The notes beneath the pieces were generated by a model. The model saw only the letters and a program-made list of their open reading frames with translations, ran no database searches and was not told where the DNA came from. Shown in pieces: positions 1-5,268 of a stretch of 5,268 bases of DNA (the stretch's first letter is position 1; each line of letters opens with the position of its first letter). The stretch lies in assembly GCA_002359975.1 (NCBI GenBank), contig DENG01000073.1, positions 2,238 to 7,505 on the forward strand, written 5' to 3'. The position numbers and the translations under genes were made by a program. The stretch comes from Polynucleobacter sp. UBA2650. Its GTDB lineage: Bacteria > Pseudomonadota > Gammaproteobacteria > Burkholderiales > Burkholderiaceae.

Positions 1-1
1 G

Positions 2-151
2 TTGGGCCTCATCTTAATTCCGTGCATGATCGCTGGCTTATGGTTGGGGTCCAAGGCGCATCGCAATTTAAGTAAGCATCGCATGCAGCAGACCTATGGA
101 CTTATTTTGCTGTTTGCTGGCTCCGTTCTTTTGTTAAAACAAGCCATTTAG
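2..151 (+). CDS. C-terminal fragment of a TauE/SafE-family membrane permease (5' end outside window)
   Basis: The reading frame is open from the window edge to a TAG at 149-151 and gives 49 residues. It contains two hydrophobic stretches separated by a short basic segment (GSKAHRNLSKHRMQQ). The first stretch ends in GLWLGSKAHRN and the second runs GLILLFAGSVLLLKQAI to the stop. The pattern G-x-x-x-G, then a basic loop, then a final transmembrane helix ending within a few residues of the stop is typical of the last repeat of TauE/SafE (DUF81) permeases. That family exports sulfite, sulfoacetate or related organic anions across the inner membrane. The substrate cannot be read from this tail. 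The next gene starts 20 bp downstream, so read-through is possible, and no terminator is visible. Family assignment rests on a short fragment; another polytopic transporter is possible. Confidence 0.6.
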   Translation: MGLILIPCMIAGLWLGSKAHRNLSKHRMQQTYGLILLFAGSVLLLKQAI

Positions 152-161
152 GTGCTAGACT
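131..161 (+). promoter_or_regulatory. Possible extended -10 promoter for the small lipoprotein gene
   Basis: TGCTAGACT at 153-161 fits an extended -10 (TGn followed by a 4/6 match to TATAAT). TTGTTA at 131-136 is a 4/6 match to the -35 box, at a long 19-bp spacing. A transcript would start near 168, only a few bases before the ATG at 172. This would be consistent with the lack of a visible Shine-Dalgarno sequence there. The boxes lie within and just after the end of the upstream coding sequence. Matches of this quality occur by chance, so this is tentative. Confidence 0.18.
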
Positions 162-171
162 CATTACTATC

Positions 172-378
172 ATGAGACCAATTCGTTTGATTCTTGTAGC
201 CCCTCTTTTTATCACCATGTTTCTTAGTGGATGCGGAACAGTTCAGTCTGCAGCCCAACAAGATTGCACCTCTGTGGGATTACGGATTGGTACGCCCGAC
301 TATGACACATGCTTTAAAGCCCGTGTTCGTGAGAGGGAAATGGATTACAGCAATACATTCTTGCCGAGCTCAAAATAG
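172..378 (+). CDS. Small putative lipoprotein with a paired-cysteine GTPxYxxC motif
   Basis: This 68-residue protein has a basic N-terminus (MRPIR), a hydrophobic core (about residues 6-18) and a lipobox LSGC at residues 18-21. It is therefore a likely signal peptidase II substrate lipidated on Cys21. The residue after the Cys is Gly, with no Asp at +2, so outer-membrane sorting is the default expectation. The mature part is about 48 residues, with Cys32 and Cys47 bracketing a segment in the form C-x(3)-G-x(3)-GTPxYxxC, and it ends in a charged, hydrophilic tail. Similar C...GTxxYxxC spacing recurs in small uncharacterised secreted proteins of proteobacteria, where the two cysteines could form a disulfide; this is from general memory. 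No strong Shine-Dalgarno precedes the ATG, but the signal peptide starts right at this Met, which supports the start. Function is unknown. There is no evident tie to formate metabolism, and a 183-bp gap separates it from the next operon. Confidence 0.72.
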   Translation: MRPIRLILVAPLFITMFLSGCGTVQSAAQQDCTSVGLRIGTPDYDTCFKARVREREMDYSNTFLPSSK

Positions 379-392
379 AGTTTTAGGCTTCC

Positions 393-463
393 TCAATTAC
401 ATAGGTCTTAGAGGATTAGGGTTAACCCTTATTACCTTGAACTTGAGCCATATCAATTACATA
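393..463 (+). repeat. Perfect 11-bp direct repeat pair, copies 60 bp apart
   Basis: TCAATTACATA occurs at 393-403 and again, without mismatch, at 453-463. The flanking bases do not extend the match. A degenerate third copy (TTAGTTACAGT, 7 of 11 identical) lies at 483-493, which is 30 bp after the second. The two perfect copies flank the 12-bp palindrome at 418-429, and the second overlaps the candidate -10 box. This arrangement could be a pair of regulator half-sites, but an 11-bp repeat in AT-rich DNA may be fortuitous. Confidence 0.4.
418..429. repeat. Perfect 12-bp palindrome (candidate operator)
   Basis: AGGGTTAACCCT is identical to its own reverse complement. The symmetry stops at the next base pair (417/430). 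As RNA it could form only a 4-bp stem with a TTAA loop and no U-run, so an operator is more plausible than a terminator. It ends 7 bp before the candidate -35 box at 437-442. No known regulator consensus was recognised. Confidence 0.35.
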
Positions 464-465
464 AA
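437..465 (+). promoter_or_regulatory. Weak sigma70-like promoter candidate for the formate dehydrogenase operon
   Basis: TTGAAC (437-442, 5/6 match to TTGACA) is separated by 17 bp from CATAAA (460-465, 4/6 match to TATAAT). The implied start near 472 gives a leader of about 90 bases. A second, weaker -10-like box, TATACA, lies at 505-510 but has no good partner at -35. A weak -10 overlapping a repeat would suit activator-dependent control. C. necator fds genes are known to be controlled by the LysR-type regulator FdsR; its involvement here is inference only. Confidence 0.28.
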
Positions 466-530
466 CACCTGAATAAATTAAATTAGTTACAGTTTGCTCG
501 GGCCTATACAAAGGCATCTTGCACCTATGA

Positions 531-545
531 AATCGTATTTCGATT
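531..545 (+). promoter_or_regulatory. Short leader hairpin abutting the ribosome binding site of the fused NuoEF gene
   Basis: AATCG (531-535) and CGATT (541-545) are perfect inverted repeats around a TATTT loop. This gives a 5-bp stem that ends exactly where the purine-rich GAGAGA element begins (546-551). It could modulate ribosome access, but the stem is short and may be chance. Confidence 0.22.
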
Positions 546-551
546 GAGAGA
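546..551 (+). promoter_or_regulatory. Shine-Dalgarno element that fixes the ATG start at 562
   Basis: GAGAGA lies 10 bases before ATG 562. The in-frame TTG at 544, the furthest upstream possible start, overlaps this element and has no purine-rich sequence of its own upstream. The ATG is therefore the better start, and translation from TTG would only add six residues. Confidence 0.55.
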
Positions 552-561
552 CAGATATCGC

Positions 562-2364
562 ATGAATCATCCTAAGCCTTCCGGTGAAATCAAGGCAGTT
601 GCCATCGCAACTGCAGATGATCTTCGTGCGCGTATTAAACAAAAAAGTAAGCTAAAGGGGCGGCAAGCGGATGATGTTGCGCTGGCAGAAATTCAAGCCT
701 TAATTGGCGATGGTCCTTATCGACGCGATCTATTAATTGAAAATCTTCATTTATTAAATGACGAGTACCGTGCTTTACACGATCATCATTTGGTGGCGCT
801 AGCCAAGCTAATGAATTTACCAATGGCAGAGGTCTACGAGGTCGCAACTTTTTATCATCACTTTGAGGTGGTCCGCGGCAATGACCCTGTGGCCGATATT
901 ACGGTACGCGTTTGCGATGGGCTCTCGTGCGAGCTCGCAGGAGCGAAAAATTTACTTGAGCGCTTACCAACCATCTTGGGTAATTCGAAGGTGAAAGTGA
1001 TTGCGGCACCTTGTGTGGGCCGTTGTGAACAAGCACCCGTTGCCGTAGTACATCAATATCCGGTTTTATTTGCAGATGTCGAGAAAATATCAAATGCTAT
1101 TAAGAATCGACAAACTACGCATCCAAAAGCGAAGGACGATGCTCAGTTTGAACCGGCTGATTTTGTACAAAAAGGTGTTAGTCCAGAGCAAAAGGCAAAT
1201 GTGGTCTCGCCTGCCTATGTCGGATATGAGGCTTATCGTGCCAAGGGTGGTTATGCATTAGCAAGTAATTTGGCAAACCAACAGCAAGACCCAGAGACTG
1301 TCATCAAGGCAATGGAAGATTCTGGTTTGCGGGGTCTTGGTGGCGCAGGCTTCCCCGCGGGTCGCAAATGGCGCATTGTTCGAGATCAGGCAGCACCAAA
1401 GCTCATGGCAGTGAATATTGATGAGGGCGAGCCCGGCACATTTAAAGATCGTACGTATTTAGAGCGAGATCCCCATCGCTTCTTAGAAGGCATGTTAATA
1501 GCAGCCCAAGTGGTTGGTATTGATGCTTGCTATATCTATTTGCGGGATGAGTACCATGGTTGTCGTGAACTACTGGCCGGCGAGATTGCGAAACTACAGG
1601 CAAACCCACCTTGTAAATTACCGTTGATTGAATTACGTCGCGGAGCTGGTGCCTATATCTGTGGAGAAGAGTCGGCGATGATTGAGAGCATTGAAGGCAA
1701 GCGAGGCGAGCCTAGAATGCGACCCCCTTATATCGCCCAAGTTGGACTCTTTGGACGCCCAACTCTAGAACATAATTTTGAGACCCTATATTGGGTCCGC
1801 GATATTGTGCAGCGCGGATCTCAGTGGTTTAGTTCCTTCGGTCGTCATGATCGTAAAGGTCTGCGAAGTTTTAGTGTGAGCGGGCGCGTGAAGTCACCCG
1901 GCGTTAAATTAGCACCTGCCGGTATTACGATTCAGGAGTTGATCGATGAGTACTGCGGTGGGATGCAGGACGGCCATACTTTCTATGGCTATTTGCCTGG
2001 CGGTGCATCGGGCGGTATTTTGCCGGCTTCTATGAATAAGATCCCATTGGACTTTGATACCTTACAACCGCACGGCTGTTTTATTGGGTCAGCTGCTGTG
2101 GTGGTGTTCAGTGATCACGATAAAGCGCGCGATGCTGCGCTTAATGTGATACGCTTTTTTGAGCATGAGAGTTGTGGGCAGTGCACCCCATGCCGGGTTG
2201 GAACCAGCAAGGCTGCTCAGTTGATGCAAGCACCCAAATGGGATCAAGCAACCTTAGAAGATTTATCAACCGTCATGGTCGATGCCTCTATTTGCGGTTT
2301 AGGTCAAGCAGCACCGAATCCAATACGCTGTGTTACGAAATATTTCCCACAAGAGATTGCTTAA
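562..2364 (+). CDS. fdhB: NAD-dependent formate dehydrogenase, fused gamma-beta (NuoE-NuoF) diaphorase subunit
   Basis: This 600-residue electron-output subunit passes electrons from the alpha subunit to NAD+ in the cytoplasm. Residues about 20-180 form a NuoE/FdsG-like thioredoxin-fold domain with [2Fe-2S] ligands Cys118, Cys123, Cys151 and Cys155 (C-x4-C...C-x3-C). A polar linker (about 182-215) joins it to a NuoF/FdsB-like part. There the glycine-rich FMN motif GLRGLGGAGFPAGRKW (255-270), NIDEGEPGTFKDR (285-297) and GAGAYICGEES (361-371) mark the FMN/NADH site, followed by an SLBB-like segment (about 430-485). ESCGQCTPCR supplies Cys538, Cys541 and Cys544, with Cys578 as the likely fourth [4Fe-4S] ligand. 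Length and order match two-gene formate dehydrogenases such as M. extorquens Fdh1, whereas C. necator has separate FdsG and FdsB. Complex I or a bidirectional hydrogenase could use the same module, but the abutting gene is a formate dehydrogenase alpha subunit. All diagnostic residues are present, with no sign of frameshift. Confidence 0.93.
   Translation: MNHPKPSGEIKAVAIATADDLRARIKQKSKLKGRQADDVALAEIQALIGDGPYRRDLLIENLHLLNDEYRALHDHHLVALAKLMNLPMAEVYEVATFYHHFEVVRGNDPVADITVRVCDGLSCELAGAKNLLERLPTILGNSKVKVIAAPCVGRCEQAPVAVVHQYPVLFADVEKISNAIKNRQTTHPKAKDDAQFEPADFVQKGVSPEQKANVVSPAYVGYEAYRAKGGYALASNLANQQQDPETVIKAMEDSGLRGLGGAGFPAGRKWRIVRDQAAPKLMAVNIDEGEPGTFKDRTYLERDPHRFLEGMLIAAQVVGIDACYIYLRDEYHGCRELLAGEIAKLQANPPCKLPLIELRRGAGAYICGEESAMIESIEGKRGEPRMRPPYIAQVGLFGRPTLEHNFETLYWVRDIVQRGSQWFSSFGRHDRKGLRSFSVSGRVKSPGVKLAPAGITIQELIDEYCGGMQDGHTFYGYLPGGASGGILPASMNKIPLDFDTLQPHGCFIGSAAVVVFSDHDKARDAALNVIRFFEHESCGQCTPCRVGTSKAAQLMQAPKWDQATLEDLSTVMVDASICGLGQAAPNPIRCVTKYFPQEIA
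2351..2356 (+). promoter_or_regulatory. Ribosome binding site of the alpha subunit gene, inside the 3' end of the beta gene
   Basis: AAGAGA ends 8 bases before ATG 2365 and lies in the last codons of the upstream gene. The upstream TAA (2362-2364) is directly followed by the ATG, so the stop and start codons touch with no spacer. This geometry supports translational coupling and a near-fixed ratio of the two subunits. Confidence 0.5.
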
Positions 2365-5262
2365 ATGAACGCCCCAGTTAATCCAAACGAACTAGAACTT
2401 CAATCTGTCGAGTTCAAGCTAGATGGCAAAACAATCGTTGCCTATGAGGGCGAAACCATTCTGAAGGCTGCTAAACGTCATGGTGTTGATATTCCTCATC
2501 TTTGTTTCAAAGACGGCTATCGCCCTGATGGTAATTGCCGAGCCTGTGTGGTCGAGATTAATGGCGAGCGTACCTTAGCACCGAGTTGCTGCCGATCAGC
2601 CACTGCTGGTATGGAAGTCAAGGCGAATAGTGAACGTGCCATAAAGAGTCAAAAATTAGTACTTGAGATGTTGCTGTCGGATATGCCCGATGAAGGGTAT
2701 AAGTGGGTAGGTGATAGCGATGCAGAGCGTCAACGGCAACAACACGGTGAGCTAAGTGAGTGGGCTAGTCGCCTTGATGTGCAGGTTCGTCCAGAGTTGA
2801 AAGCCTTACGCCGCCATCAACCTCAAGCAGATTTATCGCATCCAGCAATGGCAGTGAACTTGGATGCCTGTATTCAATGCAATCGTTGCGTTAGAGCTTG
2901 CCGCGAAGAGCAGGTCAATGATGTGATTGGCTATGCTATGCGCGGGGCTCATAGCGAAATCATATTTGATCTAAGTGACCCCATGGGTTTGAGTACCTGT
3001 GTAGCATGCGGCGAGTGTGTGCAGGCTTGCCCGACTGGCGCCTTAATGCCAAAAACCCATATTGGTTCCCAGGCTGTTGACCGAAAAGTAGATTCCGTTT
3101 GTCCATTCTGCGGCGTTGGTTGCCAAATCACCTATAACGTTAAGGATGAACAGATTGTGAGCGTGGATGGTCGTGATGGCCCAGCTAATCACAGTCGTTT
3201 GTGCGTGAAGGGCCGCTTTGGTTTTGACTACGTCCATAATCCCCAGCGCCTAACGAAACCATTGATCCGAAAGCCTGGGATCAAGAAAGATGAAAGCTCG
3301 ATTGAGTCAGCTGGTAAAAATCCCGGTGATTGGAAAGAAGTCTTCCGAGAGGCCAGCTGGGACGAGGCACTAGATTTAGCAGCTGGCAAGTTAAAAGGTT
3401 TGCGTGATCAATACGGCAAGAAGTCTCTTGCCGGTTTTGGCTCTGCCAAAGGAAGCAATGAAGAAGCTTATCTATTCCAAAAAATAGTACGCACTGGATT
3501 TGGAAGTAACAACGTTGATCATTGCACACGTTTATGCCATGCATCGAGCGTGGCTGCATTGCTCGAGGGTGTTGGCTCTGGCGCCGTTAGTAATCAAGTG
3601 AATGATATTGAGCACTCTGGTCTGATTATGGTGATTGGATCTAATCCGACTGCTAATCATCCAGTCGCAGCCACTTGGATGAAAAACGCTGCGAAGAACG
3701 GTACCAAAATTGTTTTGGCAGATCCACGCATTACGGATATTGGGAAGCACGCCTGGCGGACCCTGCAGTTCAAGCCCGATACGGATGTGGCCATGCTCAA
3801 CGCCATGATTTATACCGTGATCGAAGAAGGTTTGTGTGATCAAGAGTTCGTCAAGAACCGCGCTTCTAATTTTGAGGCTCTCAAGGAAAATATTAAAGGT
3901 TATAGCCCTGAAGCAATGGCTCCTATTTGTGGGATTCCTGCAGAACGCTTACGTGAAGTAGCCAGAGAGTTTGCTAAATCTAAAGCCTCGATGATCCTGT
4001 GGGGTATGGGCGTGAGTCAACACGTGCATGGAACGGATAATGCGCGCTGCTTAATTGCCTTGGTCAGTATTACAGGTCAAATTGGTAAGCCAGGCTCTGG
4101 ACTGCACCCACTGCGGGGCCAAAATAATGTACAGGGTGCCAGCGATGCTGGTTTGATCCCCATGATGTTCCCAAACTATCAGCGAGTTGATAATCCTGAT
4201 GCGCATGATTGGTTTGAGAAGTTCTGGAATACGCAATTAGATAAAAAGCCTGGCTATACGGTTGTGGAGATCATGCATAAGATCACAGCGCCGGATTCTG
4301 ATCCCGATAAGATTCGGGGGATGTACATCATGGGTGAGAACCCCGCCATGAGCGACCCGGATCTTAATCATGCGCGTCATGCCTTGGCTTCTCTTGATCA
4401 CCTTGTGGTGCAAGATATTTTTATGACCGAGACTGCGTGGTTAGCGGACGTCATTCTGCCAGCAAGTGCTTGGCCCGAGAAAACCGGTACGGTGACCAAC
4501 ACCGACCGTATGGTGCAGTTGGGTAAGCGTGCCTTAAACCCACCTGGTGACGCGAAGCCTGATTTATGGATTATTCAGGAGCTTGCTAAGCGGATTGGTT
4601 TGCAGTGGGGCTATCAAGGCGAGGAGTGTGGCGTTGCCGAGGTCTATGATGAGATGCGCCGTGCCATGCATGCTGTGATCAACGGAATTACCTGGGATCG
4701 TTTGCAGCGTGAGTCATGCGTGACCTATCCATGCTTAAGCGAAGATGATCCTGGCCAACCCATCGTATTTGATGAGAGTTTCCCAACTCCCGATGGCAAA
4801 GTAAAACTGGTTCCTGCTGATCTTATTCCAGCTAACGAGCGACCCGATACCGAATATCCTTTTGTATTAATCACGGGCCGTCAGCTCGAGCATTGGCATA
4901 CTGGAAGTATGACCCGACGCGCAGGTGTTTTGGATGCCATTGAGCCAATGGCAACCGCCTCGATGTGTGGTGAAGATATGGCGAAGATGGGCCTGAACCC
5001 CGGTGATGTGATTACCGTGAAGTCGCGCAGGGGCGAGGTTGGGATTCATGTGCGCCGGGATGATGGCACGCCAAGTGGAGCTGTTTTTATGCCGTTTGCT
5101 TATTACGAAGCGGCTGCCAATCTAATGACTAACCCCGCATTGGATCCCTTTGGCAAGATCCCGGAGTTTAAGTATTGTGCAGTTGCCGTTCAAAAAGGCG
5201 GTAAGCCAGCGCAGCACATCGGTTATGACCTAACAGTAAACGATGCTATGCTCATTCAATGA
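2365..5262 (+). CDS. fdhA: NAD-dependent formate dehydrogenase, catalytic alpha subunit (Mo/W-bis-MGD, Fe-S)
   Basis: This 965-residue cytoplasmic enzyme oxidises formate to CO2. Residues about 14-90 form a plant-type ferredoxin domain with [2Fe-2S] ligands Cys47, Cys58, Cys61 and Cys75. Residues 160-225 carry two [4Fe-4S] motifs: Cys169/172/175 with Cys222, and Cys212/215/218 with Cys179. CPFCGVGC gives Cys246, Cys249 and Cys253, with Cys280 completing the proximal [4Fe-4S]. Lys282 follows in CVKGRFG. The active-site signature DHCTRLCHASS places the metal-ligand Cys391 next to His392, and Arg584 lies in HPLRGQNNVQG, as in FdsA-type enzymes. TNTDR (711-715) and HWHTGSMTRR (843-852) are cofactor-binding regions. 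The enzyme uses Cys, not selenocysteine. Unlike NuoG-type N-termini, residues 77-168 contain no cysteine, so the His-Cys [4Fe-4S] site is missing. No twin-arginine signal is present. The closest recalled relative is M. extorquens Fdh1 alpha. Mo versus W cannot be decided from sequence. Confidence 0.95.
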   Translation: MNAPVNPNELELQSVEFKLDGKTIVAYEGETILKAAKRHGVDIPHLCFKDGYRPDGNCRACVVEINGERTLAPSCCRSATAGMEVKANSERAIKSQKLVLEMLLSDMPDEGYKWVGDSDAERQRQQHGELSEWASRLDVQVRPELKALRRHQPQADLSHPAMAVNLDACIQCNRCVRACREEQVNDVIGYAMRGAHSEIIFDLSDPMGLSTCVACGECVQACPTGALMPKTHIGSQAVDRKVDSVCPFCGVGCQITYNVKDEQIVSVDGRDGPANHSRLCVKGRFGFDYVHNPQRLTKPLIRKPGIKKDESSIESAGKNPGDWKEVFREASWDEALDLAAGKLKGLRDQYGKKSLAGFGSAKGSNEEAYLFQKIVRTGFGSNNVDHCTRLCHASSVAALLEGVGSGAVSNQVNDIEHSGLIMVIGSNPTANHPVAATWMKNAAKNGTKIVLADPRITDIGKHAWRTLQFKPDTDVAMLNAMIYTVIEEGLCDQEFVKNRASNFEALKENIKGYSPEAMAPICGIPAERLREVAREFAKSKASMILWGMGVSQHVHGTDNARCLIALVSITGQIGKPGSGLHPLRGQNNVQGASDAGLIPMMFPNYQRVDNPDAHDWFEKFWNTQLDKKPGYTVVEIMHKITAPDSDPDKIRGMYIMGENPAMSDPDLNHARHALASLDHLVVQDIFMTETAWLADVILPASAWPEKTGTVTNTDRMVQLGKRALNPPGDAKPDLWIIQELAKRIGLQWGYQGEECGVAEVYDEMRRAMHAVINGITWDRLQRESCVTYPCLSEDDPGQPIVFDESFPTPDGKVKLVPADLIPANERPDTEYPFVLITGRQLEHWHTGSMTRRAGVLDAIEPMATASMCGEDMAKMGLNPGDVITVKSRRGEVGIHVRRDDGTPSGAVFMPFAYYEAAANLMTNPALDPFGKIPEFKYCAVAVQKGGKPAQHIGYDLTVNDAMLIQ

Positions 5263-5268
5263 GCGTAG

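Larger units (their letters stand above)
379..561 (+). other. Intergenic and 5' leader region upstream of the formate dehydrogenase operon
   Basis: This 183-bp gap holds no convincing gene. It is AT-rich, especially at 451-490. It contains the direct repeat, palindrome, promoter candidate, hairpin and ribosome binding site listed separately. No stem followed by a T-tract was found, so no intrinsic terminator for the lipoprotein gene is evident. The strongest stem of that kind, TCCTC at 390-394 with GAGGA at 411-415, has a 16-base loop and no following T-run. The region is the natural site for the operon's regulation. Confidence 0.6.

Noticed and set aside
390..415. Intrinsic terminator after the lipoprotein gene
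   Set aside because: The TCCTC/GAGGA stem has a 16-base loop and no following T-run.
227..472. An 81-codon frame overlapping the lipoprotein and running into the gap
   Set aside because: It is in another frame of a gene with a clear lipobox, has no ribosome binding site and shows no recognisable motif or signal.
502..515. GCCT/AGGC hairpin in the leader
   Set aside because: It has only four base pairs with a six-base loop and no link to a start codon or T-tract, so it is likely chance.
544..561. TTG as the start of the fused beta subunit
   Set aside because: It would add only six residues, lies in the hairpin and Shine-Dalgarno sequence, and has no ribosome binding site of its own. ATG 562 has GAGAGA at suitable spacing.
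635..1093. Minus-strand frames opposite the beta subunit gene
   Set aside because: They are antisense shadows of a gene whose cofactor motifs are intact throughout, and their translations show no family features.
2949..5049. Minus-strand frames opposite the alpha subunit gene
   Set aside because: They have low-complexity, His/Gln-rich translations typical of antisense frames over conserved coding DNA, with no start signals or motifs.
562..5262. Complex I (NuoE/F/G) or bidirectional NAD-hydrogenase diaphorase genes
   Set aside because: The second gene has the full Mo/W-bis-MGD catalytic domain with Cys391-His392 and Arg584, which marks a formate dehydrogenase. No other Nuo or Hox genes are present.
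1..5268. Mobile element, CRISPR array, tRNA or phage signals
   Set aside because: No transposase or integrase coding, terminal repeats, regularly spaced repeat-spacer pattern or tRNA-like cloverleaf was seen on either strand.

Overview
The window reads as ordinary chromosomal sequence from a Gram-negative bacterium, probably a betaproteobacterium of the Burkholderiaceae. A moderate-GC, Polynucleobacter-like freshwater genome would fit. This placement is inferred from protein style and base composition; no taxonomic marker gene is present. All genes lie on the + strand.

Layout: (1) Bases 2-151 are the last 49 codons of a membrane protein that looks like a TauE/SafE-family permease. (2) Bases 172-378 encode a 68-residue lipoprotein with a clear lipobox and a two-cysteine motif. 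(3) Bases 379-561 are a noncoding, partly AT-rich gap. It holds an 11-bp perfect direct repeat, a 12-bp perfect palindrome, a weak sigma70-like promoter candidate and a small hairpin beside the ribosome binding site of the next gene. (4) Bases 562-2364 and 2365-5262 are two large genes joined with no intergenic base. They encode a soluble NAD+-dependent formate dehydrogenase.

The first of the pair is a natural fusion of the NuoE-like (gamma, FdsG-type) and NuoF-like (beta, FdsB-type) subunits, and carries a [2Fe-2S] cluster, FMN, the NAD(H) site and a [4Fe-4S] cluster. The second is the alpha subunit, which carries a [2Fe-2S] ferredoxin domain, a 2x[4Fe-4S] domain, and a [4Fe-4S]/bis-MGD catalytic domain with a Cys-His active-site pair. 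Formate would be oxidised to CO2 at the Mo or W site, and electrons would pass through the iron-sulfur chain to FMN and NAD+. The two-gene fused architecture resembles Fdh1 of Methylobacterium extorquens more than the five-gene fdsGBACD operon of Cupriavidus necator.

I see no undescribed system. The points most worth a second look are the absence of the His-Cys [4Fe-4S] motif in the alpha subunit, the repeat and palindrome arrangement upstream of the operon, and the small Cys-motif lipoprotein.
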